Part shown: positions 49,394 through 59,721 of the stretch, in pieces | Position numbering within the stretch: position 1 is the stretch's first letter | Layout: each line of letters starts with the position of its first letter | Source of the DNA: Planctomycetota bacterium | GTDB taxonomy: Bacteria > Planctomycetota > UBA8742 > UBA2392 | Length of the DNA stretch: 64,000 nt | Reading direction: 5' to 3' | Assembly (NCBI GenBank): GCA_019636195.1 | Contig: JAHBYA010000002.1 | Coordinates: forward strand, 144,311 to 208,310 | Translations under genes and position numbers: made by a program | The notes under the pieces: model-generated | What the model saw: only the letters and a program-made list of their open reading frames with translations | Databases searched by the model: none | Told to the model about the DNA's origin: nothing

Positions 49394-50993
49394 GCCGGCT
49401 CTTCTCGATGCCGCGTGTCATCACCAGCGTGTTGCCGGTGGGCACGCGGCGCGCCTCGTTCAGCAGGGCGCTGGTGTCAAAGTGGTTCAGGCGAAGCACG
49501 CGGGCGTAGCTCCACACCAGCTCTTTCATCTGGCGTTCACCGCTGTGTTCAAGCAGCGTGCGGCCGACGCGCCCGAGGCTGGCCACGGCCTGGGGGCCCA
49601 GCGCCGTCGGCGAGCCCCGAAAAATCTGGTCCGGCGCGGTCAACATCACGGTACGCGCGCCGCGGCGGGCGCTTGCCACACTCAGCCCCTCCGCAAGCGT
49701 CGCCGTTTCCAGCGGCAGGAAGAAGCAGCCCGCCCGGTGCATGCGCACGAGCTGGCGCCCAAGGTCTTCAAACAGCGAGTGCGCGGCGTGATCCTTCAGC
49801 TTGACCAGCGGCGTCAACGGGCCCGGGATACGAGCGTACACCACGAGCTGCTGGTCATCAGCAATGCAGGCAAGCGGCGTGGGCGCCGGCGCCCGGATTG
49901 CGTGCAACTCCAGCAGCCTGCCCCACAGCGCCTCAAGCTTGCGGCGGCGGGCGTTCTCGTCTGCGCCTTCCAGCGGGCTCCTCAGTTTCCAGACGCTGCC
50001 TTCACCAAGCCTGAGTTCAAAGTGATCAAAGATCGTGCGGTGCCAGTCCTGCGGCGAAGTGCGAGCCAGCGGGGCCTCGAGCTGTTCAAGGTCGGTACCG
50101 TCGGAACGACGATAAATCAGCAGCAACGTGGCCTGCTTTTCGACGCGCGCAATCGCGCTGCTGGCCTCGGCGCAAGTGGCAACGCGCATGGTGTTGAGAT
50201 CAAACTGGCGCTGCATCGACTGTTGCTCAATGTCATGTGCGGCGTCGCGCTCAGGCCCGCTGTCACCAACCCGCGCGCGGTACTCGCGCAGGAACCTGCG
50301 ACGAACGGTCGCCGGCGCAAGCGGAAAGCACAGCGCCAGCTGCGCCAGGTTGGCGCGGCGCTGCGCTTGCGGCGGCAGCGACCCCGTCACTTCTTCGCCA
50401 GCCAGGTCGATCACGAAAAACTCTGCGGGGTTGCCGGCACGCGGCGGACGCACCAGCACGTTGCGCAGGTGCAGGTCGCGATGCAGCAGCCCGCCCTTGT
50501 GCAGGGCTGCCACGAAAGCCGCAAAATCCGTCACCACTCGACGCTGCAACTTCACGTCGTCGCGCAGGCGGTCCTGTTCGCGCTGCAGGTAACCTTCCAG
50601 CTCAGTAGCGCCGGCCACTTTCTGCAGCACGAGAAAGTTCACGCCCGGCTTGCCCCGCGCCGAGTACAGCGCGCACACGCGCGGCGTGGGCAACCCGGCC
50701 GCCGAGGCCACCTCCAGGGTGCGCAACTCACGTCCCGATGCACAGAAGCGCAGCGGCGACATGCGCGCCATGAAGCTCGCTTCGTAGGCCTTGACGAGGT
50801 AGTCGCCCCCGCCGGCCTTGATCTCAAAAACCGCGCGCCCCGGCCGCACGCGCAAAGTGCGCCACGCAGTCGGCTGGTCCAGGGCACTCACCAACGCCTG
50901 CAAGAGTTCAGTGGCGGGCACGCCGCCATGCATGACGTGGCAATCATCCGCAAGCGGCTTCAGCAGTGCAGGGATCGCGTCGCGCGATGACAT
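49374..50993 (-). CDS. WaaP-like LPS core kinase fused to a degenerate second kinase domain
   Basis: A 539-residue protein with two kinase-like halves. The first (about 40-230) keeps the WaaP/RIO-like set: K68 (DYLVKAY), E89 (SGREL), HRDLHLRNVL at 171-180 with Asp and Asn, and D196 in FFVIDLAG. The second half (about 270-539) repeats the layout (KLRSPLEG, LELHAIRAPAPTP, VRMHRAGCFF) but reads CFFLPLE where the HRD motif should be, so catalysis there is doubtful. ATG 50993 is chosen; TTG 50996 adds one residue. It probably phosphorylates the LPS inner core, with the second half as regulator. Confidence 0.85.
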   Translation of the reverse strand: MSSRDAIPALLKPLADDCHVMHGGVPATELLQALVSALDQPTAWRTLRVRPGRAVFEIKAGGGDYLVKAYEASFMARMSPLRFCASGRELRTLEVASAAGLPTPRVCALYSARGKPGVNFLVLQKVAGATELEGYLQREQDRLRDDVKLQRRVVTDFAAFVAALHKGGLLHRDLHLRNVLVRPPRAGNPAEFFVIDLAGEEVTGSLPPQAQRRANLAQLALCFPLAPATVRRRFLREYRARVGDSGPERDAAHDIEQQSMQRQFDLNTMRVATCAEASSAIARVEKQATLLLIYRRSDGTDLEQLEAPLARTSPQDWHRTIFDHFELRLGEGSVWKLRSPLEGADENARRRKLEALWGRLLELHAIRAPAPTPLACIADDQQLVVYARIPGPLTPLVKLKDHAAHSLFEDLGRQLVRMHRAGCFFLPLETATLAEGLSVASARRGARTVMLTAPDQIFRGSPTALGPQAVASLGRVGRTLLEHSGERQMKELVWSYARVLRLNHFDTSALLNEARRVPTGNTLVMTRGIEKSRLDRDAG

Positions 50994-51085
50994 CAATCAA
51001 CGACTCCGCCGCTTCAAGTGGCGCACGAAACGTCAAAGGCCCAGAGAGCGGCAGGTTACGAATTGCGGCGCGGCAGGCAAAGCGG

Positions 51086-52333
51086 CTACCCTTTGTTGCG
51101 AAACACGTCGCGGTAGTCGCGGGCGTCGCCCTGTTGCCACATCTGCTGCTTCAACCGGCGCAAAGCCTCGGCACGCGTTGCCGGCGGCACGCGGTCCTCG
51201 GGCGCAGGCGGGGGGAGGCTTCCGGCGCGGATCAGCGCGTCCAGGGTGCGTTGGGCGTTCTCGTCCGTGCTGATCAGCCCGGAGGCTTCACGCACCTCAT
51301 GGCGTGCAAGCCTGAGCCGCAAAAGGTCGGCACACTTTGCCGCGATCTCGGCGGCGTCAAGGCGGCTGCGCAACACATAGCCGTTGACGCCGTTGTGAAT
51401 GTGCTGGCGCGCACCGTTTTCGCTGCTGGTGATGACGGGCGTACCGCAGGCCAGCGCCTCAGTCACCGCGTTGGCGCTGGGGTCGTGCATCGTGGGCAGC
51501 ACAAACACGTCCGCGGTGGCGTACCACTGCTCGATGTCCGGTACATGCGGTACAAACAGCGCACGCTCGCGGCAATGCGCGGCGGCCAGCAAGGCTTCCG
51601 CTTCGCGGGTATCGCCGCGCCCGACGCACACGAAACGGGCAAGGCGGTCGGCGCGGGCAAGCTCAATAAAGCCCCGCACAGCCTCAAGCAGGCCCTTGCG
51701 CCGGAAGTCCAGGCCTGAAAACAGAATCACCGGCGCGTCAGCGGGAAGGCCCTGCTTTCGCCTCAGGTCAAGAAACCCCGGGCCTTCAATCGGGCGAAAG
51801 CGCGGCTCCACGCCGTTCGGAATCACAAGTACCCTTGACGGGTCAACGCCGTACATGTGGACCACCGCGCGCCGCGTCATGGCGCTGTTGGCGATATAGA
51901 GCCCGAAGCGCCCGGGCAGAAAGCACTCGCGCTCAAGCTTCAGCAGTTGCTGCTGCCGCGGGTTCAGCAGCGCGCGCCTGCGCTGGGCAAGGTCAGGGTA
52001 GCGCGCCCCAAGCCACGCGCGGTGCAGCCCGTCGCCAAGCCGCAGTACGTCGCCGGGGTACGCGCGGGCCAGGCACAGCACGGCGTCAGCGCCGGTATCG
52101 CGGGCAGCTTCACCGGCGCGCTTTGCAAACCAGCGATGCTTGAACGGACCCAGCACCCTGGGCCGGGACACGCGCACGACCCCCATGCCTTCAGCGTCCT
52201 GTGCCGCATGCTTCTGGCAGACCACGCTGATTTTGTGCCCCTGCGCCAACCAGCGTTGTGCCAGCGCCACGGCGTAGCGCTCGGCGCCGCCGTGGGACCG
52301 ATCAAACACAGTGCGGACAATGGCGATGTGCAT
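51086..52333 (-). CDS. WaaG-like GT4 glycosyltransferase
   Basis: A 415-residue GT4 enzyme beginning MHIAIVRTVFDRSHGGAERY, with HGGAERYA as the acceptor-side signature. Later it has NGVEPRFRPIEGPGF, FSGLDFRRKGLLEAV, FVGRG-like FVCVGRGD, and DPSANAVTEALACGTPVITS with the E-x7-E-like donor motif. The layout closely follows WaaG (LPS glucosyltransferase I). ATG 52333 is the family start; the frame reads up to 52441. A C-terminal extension of about 60 residues (RAGSLPPPAPEDRV onward) has no known role. Confidence 0.92.
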   Translation of the reverse strand: MHIAIVRTVFDRSHGGAERYAVALAQRWLAQGHKISVVCQKHAAQDAEGMGVVRVSRPRVLGPFKHRWFAKRAGEAARDTGADAVLCLARAYPGDVLRLGDGLHRAWLGARYPDLAQRRRALLNPRQQQLLKLERECFLPGRFGLYIANSAMTRRAVVHMYGVDPSRVLVIPNGVEPRFRPIEGPGFLDLRRKQGLPADAPVILFSGLDFRRKGLLEAVRGFIELARADRLARFVCVGRGDTREAEALLAAAHCRERALFVPHVPDIEQWYATADVFVLPTMHDPSANAVTEALACGTPVITSSENGARQHIHNGVNGYVLRSRLDAAEIAAKCADLLRLRLARHEVREASGLISTDENAQRTLDALIRAGSLPPPAPEDRVPPATRAEALRRLKQQMWQQGDARDYRDVFRNKG

Positions 52334-52379
52334 GGTGGCTACAGTTTCAGGTTTCAGACCAGGTTCAGGGGCGCCCGCG

Positions 52380-52910
52380 TTACCGCGCCCTGAGCCTGCG
52401 TTCCAGGTCGCGCACGGCTTCTTCCTGTTCGCGGGTCTCAATGCTGCCGGGGCGGGCCTTGCGCACAGCAGCGATTGCTTCTTCGGCGCTCATGCCCTTG
52501 TCCACGAGGTAGCACGCGAGCATCGTGCCGGTGCGGCCGATGCCGGCGCCGCAGTGCACGACAACCGCGCGGCCCTCATGCCTTTGAAACCGCGCCTGCT
52601 CAAGAAACTTGTCGATCACCTCGGGCAACGGCGGCGCGAAGTCCGCAACCGGCAGGTGCAGCAGCTCAATCCCCTGCTGGGCCAGCACGCCCGGGTCGGG
52701 CGGCGACGACGTCAGGCTTACGACCAGCCCCACGCCACGCTCTGCCAGCCATGCCCACAGGCCGCGCGCGTCACGCGCCGGTCGCGCCATGCCCGCGATC
52801 TCACCTTCAATCACCCAGGAAAATCCGTTCACCACGACAACATAGTGTGCCCGGCGCGTCGTGAGTAGGGCGTAGTAGTGTGCCCGCAGGCCTACTTCAA
52901 GGCCGACCAT
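52380..52910 (-). CDS. DUSP23-like dual-specificity protein phosphatase
   Basis: A 176-residue phosphatase with the active site HCGAGIGRTGTM (Cys 120 to Arg 126, CX5R), general acid Asp 90 (PVADFAPPLP) and the closing RPGSIETREQE. It looks much like the vertebrate DUSP23 core, with SWVIEGEIAGMARP at its start. ATG 52910 overlaps the end of the preceding kinase by 19 bases. Tandem GTG codons at 52835/52832 would start exactly where DUSP23 alignments begin, but lack a ribosome-binding site. The kinase and phosphatase are likely coupled. Confidence 0.9.
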   Translation of the reverse strand: MVGLEVGLRAHYYALLTTRRAHYVVVVNGFSWVIEGEIAGMARPARDARGLWAWLAERGVGLVVSLTSSPPDPGVLAQQGIELLHLPVADFAPPLPEVIDKFLEQARFQRHEGRAVVVHCGAGIGRTGTMLACYLVDKGMSAEEAIAAVRKARPGSIETREQEEAVRDLERRLRAR

Positions 52911-55735
52911 GCGGCCTCGTTGCTGGCGTCCCGGACCAGTGCCTTCTGCGCAAGCAGGCGAGCACCATGCAGGTCAGTGGGCTTGAGAGCCGCCGCGAGC
53001 GCCGCCAGCGCCTCCGCGCTGAATGGTTCCAGCAGTGTGCGGTTGCGCAGGTCGCTTTCAAACGGCTGGCCTGTCGCTAGCGCGCGGGCATACGCGCCGA
53101 TGTGCACAAGCTCAGGGTCTTCCAATGTGCGCACCAGCTCAATGTAGCGCTGTGCGTCGTCGGCATTGCCGGCGGCCGCGCCCGCCTGTCTAACCAGCAG
53201 CAGCGACTCGGTGCTTTCACCGGGTGCGCGCGCTGCAAACCAGTCACGGTCTTTCAGCCCGCCCTTGCATGCCAGATAGGCCAAGGCTCGCATTGCGGAT
53301 GGAGAGGGCTGCATCACCGCCACCAGCGCGCGGGCGCGTTCAAGATCCCCCGGCGCGGGCGACATGGTCTCCAGCCTTGCCAGTTCCTGTTGCGCGTCCT
53401 CGGCACGGCCCTGCAACGCGCACCACGCAATCAGCGAAAGCTGCTCAGACGGCTTTTCCAGCGCGCGCAGCAGGCGTCGCAGGGTCGCTGCGCTGAGCAT
53501 ATCAATGCGCACTGTGGCACGCTGGCTTTCGGTGTCGACCTTGAACTCGCCGTTGCCGACGGCCACCACTTTGCCCATGTAGCGGTTCAGCCTTGCGCTC
53601 CGTTCACCGTTCTGGTCAATCTCGGCGTGCACCATGAACTCGCGCGACGTGCCCGCCCGCTGCAACGCACGCAGCTGCGTCTCAACCAGTGCATGGGCGC
53701 CGTCCGCAAGGCGGATGTCATCGGCCATCAGCGCCAGGCAGCGCCCCAGTATACGCACTTCGCGCGCACGCGCGTCGGCCAGCACTGAGCCGGTCTTGAG
53801 CGCAGCCAGACGCCCCGCCAGTTCGCTCTCCGCGGAGCGCACTTCGGCAAGTGCCGATCCAAACTCGCGGCGCGCTGCCAGCCCGCGAATCCGGTCGGCG
53901 CGTTCCACCAGCCACAGTGCCCACTCTGCCAGCGTCAGGTCCATGAACTTGCGCCACGCTTCCACATGCGTGTGCGCGTCCTGATGTGTTGCCTCAAGCA
54001 GCTTGCGAAGCTCGGAAAGCCGCTTGCCCAGCTTGTCCTGCGTGTCCTCAAGGCGCCCTGGCAGGAAGTTCTCAATGCTGTCGCGTTCTTTCAGCAGGTT
54101 GGATGACACGCGCAGCAGCGTGCTTTCGGGGGCTGTGTCGCGCCGCTCCTGTGCGCCCTTCCATTCATTGCGCAGGGTGTCGCAGCGCTCAAGCAGCAGC
54201 TCCAGGTCGCGGGTGTCGGCGGCGATCACGCGGTGGCGCTGGGCGTCAAGCAGCGCGGACTCGGTCACGTCGTCGTCACTGTGCAGCGGCACCAGCAACT
54301 CAACCGGGAACCGGTTGATTGCCGCCATCGCGTCGGCGGTGCGCTTTTCGCCCAGCGCCGCGTCACAGGCCTCGCGCGCCTTGTTGTACTCCGAAACGCG
54401 CAGTTCAAGTACGCGTGCCATGACACGGCCGCGGCGCCGCGTCGCCTCGGCTACAAACTCCGAGTCCGGGTACGCGCGCACAAAGGCCGACCACGCGTTG
54501 TAGGCGGCTTTGTAGTCGGCGCGCGCCAGCGCGGTGCGGCTGTCCAGTTCGGCGGCGTTGAACGCCTCTTCTTCGGGCAGCACGGGCGGCGGCTGGTCGG
54601 GCGTGTTCGCAGGCGGCGCGTTGTTGGCCGACAGATTGCGGGGCGGGTCGTTGCGCAGAGCATTCAGCGGCGCGTTTTCAACGGCGATCGGCCCTGTACC
54701 CGGTTCGCGCGTGAGCCACCACACCAGCGCGACAGTCAGCAGTGCGCCCGCGCCAAGGGCGATCGCTGCCGCGGCAAGCCACGGCGCACCGCGCGGCGGT
54801 ACTTCAATGGTGGCGGAGTCGCCGGTGACCAGTCCTGTCGCCTCGGTCGGAGTGGTGCCGGTGGCGGTGGCGGCGACGGCCCGCGACACCGCCCGCCGCG
54901 GCAGACGCTCCATGACTTCGCGGAAACTCTCCGGGCGCTCTTTGGGGTGCCACGCCAGGCAGTCCATGATCACCCGGACCAGCTTACCCGGCAGGTCCGG
55001 TCGTTTTCCCTCAAGCAACTCGGCGCCCTGCTTCTGGCGCAGCAGGATCTGCTGTGCCCCGGTCTGCCCGAACGGCGGCTCGCCGGTGGCAAGGTAGTAA
55101 AGAGTTGCACCATAGCTGAAGATGTCGCTGCGCTTGTCCGGCACCATCTTGCGCAGCACCTCAGGCGCCGAGTACGCCGGCGTGCCGAAGTTCAATGGCC
55201 CTTCGTGGCCTTCACTGATCAGGCGCAGGTCTCCTGCCAGCCCGAAGTCGGCCAGCTTGCAGCGGCCGCTGCGGTTCATAATCAGGTTCTCCGGCTTGAT
55301 GTCACGGTGCAGTATGCCCTCGCGGTGGGCAGCGTACAGCGCCTCGGCGGTCTGGCGGGCTACGGACAGCAGCTCGTCGCCGGGCATCGGGCCGTTCTGC
55401 TTGACGTGATTGCGAAGGTTCACGCCTTCGGCGAAGTCCATGACTATGAAGTGCACGCCCTCGTCTTCAAGGATGTCGATTACCTTGACGACGTTCTCGT
55501 GCTCAACGCGCGCAAGGCTCTGGGCTTCGGTGCGGAATCGTTCGATCAGTTCAGGGCGCGATACCAGCGCCGGGTCGAGCACCTTCAGCGCAACGATCTT
55601 GTCGATATAGACGTGCCGCGCGCGGTACACGACGCCCATTCCGCCGCGCGCCACCCGCGCCAGCACTTCATAGCTGGCAAGGCGTTTGCCGATCAGCGGA
55701 TCACTCTGTGCCGCATCTGTGTCGTCGCGTGCCAT
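52892..55735 (-). CDS. Large Ser/Thr kinase with extracytoplasmic sensor region
   Basis: A 947-residue protein. Residues 20-285 are a Hanks-type kinase (VARGGMGVVY, Lys in VALKVLD, HRDIKPEN, DFGLAG, GTPAYSAPEV). A short Thr/Gly linker follows, then one membrane helix (about 320-345, WLAAAAIALGAGALLTVALVW). The remaining about 590 residues outside the membrane are all-helical, with a spectrin-like character (Arg/Glu/Leu-rich heptads), including a late TPR-like part. It ends in overlap with the DUSP-like phosphatase gene. The long extracytoplasmic part is a candidate cell-envelope sensor. It is divergent from a small membrane protein gene at 55826. Confidence 0.92.
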   Translation of the reverse strand: MARDDTDAAQSDPLIGKRLASYEVLARVARGGMGVVYRARHVYIDKIVALKVLDPALVSRPELIERFRTEAQSLARVEHENVVKVIDILEDEGVHFIVMDFAEGVNLRNHVKQNGPMPGDELLSVARQTAEALYAAHREGILHRDIKPENLIMNRSGRCKLADFGLAGDLRLISEGHEGPLNFGTPAYSAPEVLRKMVPDKRSDIFSYGATLYYLATGEPPFGQTGAQQILLRQKQGAELLEGKRPDLPGKLVRVIMDCLAWHPKERPESFREVMERLPRRAVSRAVAATATGTTPTEATGLVTGDSATIEVPPRGAPWLAAAAIALGAGALLTVALVWWLTREPGTGPIAVENAPLNALRNDPPRNLSANNAPPANTPDQPPPVLPEEEAFNAAELDSRTALARADYKAAYNAWSAFVRAYPDSEFVAEATRRRGRVMARVLELRVSEYNKAREACDAALGEKRTADAMAAINRFPVELLVPLHSDDDVTESALLDAQRHRVIAADTRDLELLLERCDTLRNEWKGAQERRDTAPESTLLRVSSNLLKERDSIENFLPGRLEDTQDKLGKRLSELRKLLEATHQDAHTHVEAWRKFMDLTLAEWALWLVERADRIRGLAARREFGSALAEVRSAESELAGRLAALKTGSVLADARAREVRILGRCLALMADDIRLADGAHALVETQLRALQRAGTSREFMVHAEIDQNGERSARLNRYMGKVVAVGNGEFKVDTESQRATVRIDMLSAATLRRLLRALEKPSEQLSLIAWCALQGRAEDAQQELARLETMSPAPGDLERARALVAVMQPSPSAMRALAYLACKGGLKDRDWFAARAPGESTESLLLVRQAGAAAGNADDAQRYIELVRTLEDPELVHIGAYARALATGQPFESDLRNRTLLEPFSAEALAALAAALKPTDLHGARLLAQKALVRDASNEAAWSALK

Positions 55736-55825
55736 TGCTGTATCTTAACACCCGGGCTGTCGTGGAAGTTCAGCGCTTTCATCCGTCTTCGCCGATTCGA
55801 TCAACCCGCAGTGTTGGACGCAAAC

Positions 55826-56317
55826 GTGGAACAGTCAAACGACGAAAAACCCAGGTCCCCCACCGACGACGAAATCGCCGCCATGCTGGAGCAGGCAAGC
55901 GGCGGCAGGAAAAAGAGGCGCGATGACACCAAGCCCTCGCCGCGACTGCCCGAGGCACTGTACTACTATGTGTTCATGCTGGTTGAGTCGGCGATTGTGC
56001 TGGGCGTCTGGGGCTTCATGCAGCGCGGCCCGCGTGAAGTGCTGAAAGGCCCGTCGCTTGAGGCACCAGTGGGCGAACAGTTGCTGTTTCACGTCAAGAG
56101 CGTGTTCTGGGGCCTGGGCGACGTGCTGACCATCCACTGGTACATCGCGCCGCTGGTAGCGCTGCTTTGCACGGCTGTGTTTTTTCCGCGCACCGGCCGA
56201 GGTCGCAAACGCATGGCCACACTGGTGAGCGGTGTAGTTGTGGGCCTGTTCCTGCTGCTGATCGCGATGCAGTTCAGTGAAGACCTGGCCCGTGCAGGCA
56301 GCTATGCGGCGGTTTGA
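55826..56317 (+). CDS. Small membrane protein of unknown function
   Basis: About 163 residues with a charged N-terminus (DEKPRSPTDDEIAAMLEQ) and three hydrophobic segments: FMLVESAIVLGVWGFM, a helix around IAPLVALLCTAVFF and a closing LVSGVVVGLFLLLIAM. Basic residues (KRMAT) precede the last helix. GTG 55826 is the first plausible start; the frame upstream is antisense to the kinase gene and is not credible as coding. No family recognised. A probable operon partner starts 30 bases downstream. Confidence 0.6.
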   Translation: MEQSNDEKPRSPTDDEIAAMLEQASGGRKKRRDDTKPSPRLPEALYYYVFMLVESAIVLGVWGFMQRGPREVLKGPSLEAPVGEQLLFHVKSVFWGLGDVLTIHWYIAPLVALLCTAVFFPRTGRGRKRMATLVSGVVVGLFLLLIAMQFSEDLARAGSYAAV

Positions 56318-56347
56318 ATCAGGCAGAGTGCGGGATAGAATGAAGAT

Positions 56348-56989
56348 GTGGAGTTCGCGCTCGATATCTTTGCAACGCTGGCGCAGGCTGTACCCGAGGA
56401 GTTCCACGAGTACTACGCCTACGACGACCCCTCGTACGTCGAGCCTTCATTGAGCATCGGCCAGCTTCTTCTGTTCGTGTTGATCGGCGTTGGCGTGAAT
56501 GTGCTGTTCGGCCTGTGGGGCAAGAGCCGCGCCGAAGAATTCGGCGTAAACCCGTGGGTCGGTTTCGCCGCGGGCTTCTTTCTTGCCTACATCGGCGTGC
56601 GCATTGTGCCGCTGCTGCGTTCTGACCGACTGATAAACCAGCCGGCGCGGCGCGCGCTCGGCCCGCCACAAGCCACCAACCCGATGTATCGCCCGACCGG
56701 CCCACCCCTGGGCGACGTGCCGGTGCACTACAACAACGCACCGCCCTATCCCCAGCCTGGCCCGCAGTATCCGCCGCCGGGCGCTGTGCTGTATGACGCA
56801 TCCCAGCCGGTTGCGCCAATGTACCCGCACGCACAGCGCGTCGCCCCGGCGCCGATGCCTGCGCCGCAGATTGCAGTTGACGCAGACGGCTACTTTGCCT
56901 GCCCCGGATGCGGCCAGCGCGTTAAAGCGGGGCGACGCAACTGCATGTCTTGCGGTGTTGCCTTGCCGCGGGTGAATGCTGCGCAGTAG
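56348..56989 (+). CDS. Membrane protein with Pro-rich linker and C-terminal zinc ribbon
   Basis: A 213-residue protein with two membrane helices (ILLFVLIGVGVNVLFGLWG region and a helix around FFLAYIGVRIVPLL). A long Pro/Tyr-rich stretch follows (PPYPQPGPQYPPPG), ending in a C-x2-C...C-x2-C zinc ribbon (FACPGCGQRV ... CMSCGVALP). The arrangement resembles bacterial zinc-ribbon membrane proteins of unknown role. GTG 56348 is the start. It is 30 bases after the preceding small membrane gene, so probably one operon. Confidence 0.7.
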   Translation: MEFALDIFATLAQAVPEEFHEYYAYDDPSYVEPSLSIGQLLLFVLIGVGVNVLFGLWGKSRAEEFGVNPWVGFAAGFFLAYIGVRIVPLLRSDRLINQPARRALGPPQATNPMYRPTGPPLGDVPVHYNNAPPYPQPGPQYPPPGAVLYDASQPVAPMYPHAQRVAPAPMPAPQIAVDADGYFACPGCGQRVKAGRRNCMSCGVALPRVNAAQ

Positions 56990-57000
56990 CACCGGGCCGG

Positions 57001-57786
57001 TCACCGCTTGTCCCTGTGCTTGCCGGGCGTGAACCATGGCGGCGGCTCGGGATCAGGGCCGTCCAGTTGGGCGCGCTGCAATGGCTGGCCGGCTTTTACT
57101 TCGCTGAGCAACACCCGGCCGATCACACCCTCGGCCTGCCAGGGATCCATGCCCACTGCACCTGCTTCAAATCGCAAATCGCCGGCTGCCAAGGTTTGCC
57201 CGGCAGGCAAGTCGCGGGCAGCGACGATGTAACGGCGCCCGTGCGTTACCGCCTGCTGCTGCAGCCTGCCATTGCCCATAGCGGCCTCAGCGGCGCGAAC
57301 CTCGGCGGCTCGGGCCGCAGTATCCACCACCACCAGCACGGCGCCCGCTGCAACTGCAAGCGGGGCATGCGGTCCTTCGTAGCCCACAGGCGTGAACGTC
57401 TGGCCCGCAATCTGCGCCAAGGCGCGCAGGTTGTCGCCTGCGTGCAGCAGAATCAGCTTTCCGCCGCCCTCAAGCGTCAACCCGGCGGCACCCGACGATT
57501 CCGGCCCTGAACGAAACGCAAGCTGGTGCCAGCCCGCTGCCCGGGTGACTTCCTTGAGTGTCGCGCCGGCTGTGCAGATGGCGGTTACGATGCCGCTGAG
57601 GACGCAGGCCTCGATGAGTTGTCGGTGAGTGATCTCGGTTGGCGGCAGCACCATCAGGTCGCCCCCGACGTGCCCGGCGGCGGTGACTTCGCGGACATCG
57701 CACGACTCGCCAAACGGATCAAGCTTGCCCGTGGCGCCGTTGCGCACGAGAATGAGGCAAGGATGGGAAGGCCCGACCACGCGCAT
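57001..57786 (-). CDS. SAF-domain protein
   Basis: About 261 residues. The C-terminal part carries an SAF-type fold (YIVAARDLPAGQTLAAGDL, GRVLLSEVKAGQPL), as in CpaB/FlgA antifreeze-like domains that bind carbohydrate or assemble pilus and flagellar parts. The N-terminal about 150 residues (LIEACVLSGIVTAICTAGATL region, GGKLILLHAGDNLRAL) are unassigned. The start at ATG 57786 is inferred from the end of the family-like region; no ribosome-binding site is obvious. It is divergent, with a 33-base gap, from the membrane gene at 57820. The exact start is uncertain. Confidence 0.6.
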   Translation of the reverse strand: MRVVGPSHPCLILVRNGATGKLDPFGESCDVREVTAAGHVGGDLMVLPPTEITHRQLIEACVLSGIVTAICTAGATLKEVTRAAGWHQLAFRSGPESSGAAGLTLEGGGKLILLHAGDNLRALAQIAGQTFTPVGYEGPHAPLAVAAGAVLVVVDTAARAAEVRAAEAAMGNGRLQQQAVTHGRRYIVAARDLPAGQTLAAGDLRFEAGAVGMDPWQAEGVIGRVLLSEVKAGQPLQRAQLDGPDPEPPPWFTPGKHRDKR

Positions 57787-57819
57787 CGGGTCAATGTAGC
57801 GCTGGCAGGAAAATTGCCC

Positions 57820-58215
57820 ATGGCTTTGCTGATGTTGGCCCTGAACTTCGGGAACCCGGTCTTTCTGGCGATCGCGGTGTTCTGCTTGTGGGCGCTGATC
57901 GGCTTTCCGTTCGCTGTGCTGGCGGTCCGCATTGCCCGGCCGGACGCCTTCAGCACCATCGAGGCCTACTTGCTGGGCCAGGTTGCCGGGCCGCTGGGCC
58001 TTTGGCTTGTAGTACGCGCCAACGAGCGCGCCGAGTACAAGCGCCAAATGCTGATGATGCAGAAGCATCAGGAAAGTGCGCCGAGCCCGGAGATATACGA
58101 CCCGGCGCAGGGCGCTCCCGACGGCATGCCGCCGCCCGGCTACCGTGCGTTCAGCCCGCCGCCCGACCAGCCACCGCCGCCAACCACTGCCACAATGGAC
58201 ACGTGGAAGCCATAG
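57820..58215 (+). CDS. Small two-helix membrane protein with Pro-rich tail
   Basis: A 131-residue protein: two helices (ALLMLALNFGNPVFLAIAVF, and around FAVLAVRIARP and AYLLGQVAGPLGLWLVV), a basic connector, then a Pro-rich tail (PPPGYRAFSPPP, PPPPTTATMD). ATG 57820 follows AGGAAAA. The gene precedes an aldehyde dehydrogenase gene by 24 bases and may be co-transcribed. No family recognised. Confidence 0.65.
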   Translation: MALLMLALNFGNPVFLAIAVFCLWALIGFPFAVLAVRIARPDAFSTIEAYLLGQVAGPLGLWLVVRANERAEYKRQMLMMQKHQESAPSPEIYDPAQGAPDGMPPPGYRAFSPPPDQPPPPTTATMDTWKP

Positions 58216-58239
58216 AGTAGTGTGCAACCGGAGGCTGCA

Positions 58240-59720
<1,481 letters not shown>

Positions 59721-59721
<1 letters not shown>

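Noticed and set aside
48900..49400. Overlap of the GT9 and WaaP-like genes as a fusion or frameshift
   Set aside because: The two frames differ, each shows a full domain and the overlap is only 20 bases, as is common in this cluster.
49365..50990. A 541-codon open frame opposite the WaaP-like gene
   Set aside because: Antisense shadow of a high-GC gene; it lacks recognisable motifs.
54233..55825. The long plus-strand frame upstream of the membrane protein at 55826
   Set aside because: It is antisense to the large kinase and of shadow composition; only the part after 55826 looks like a real protein.
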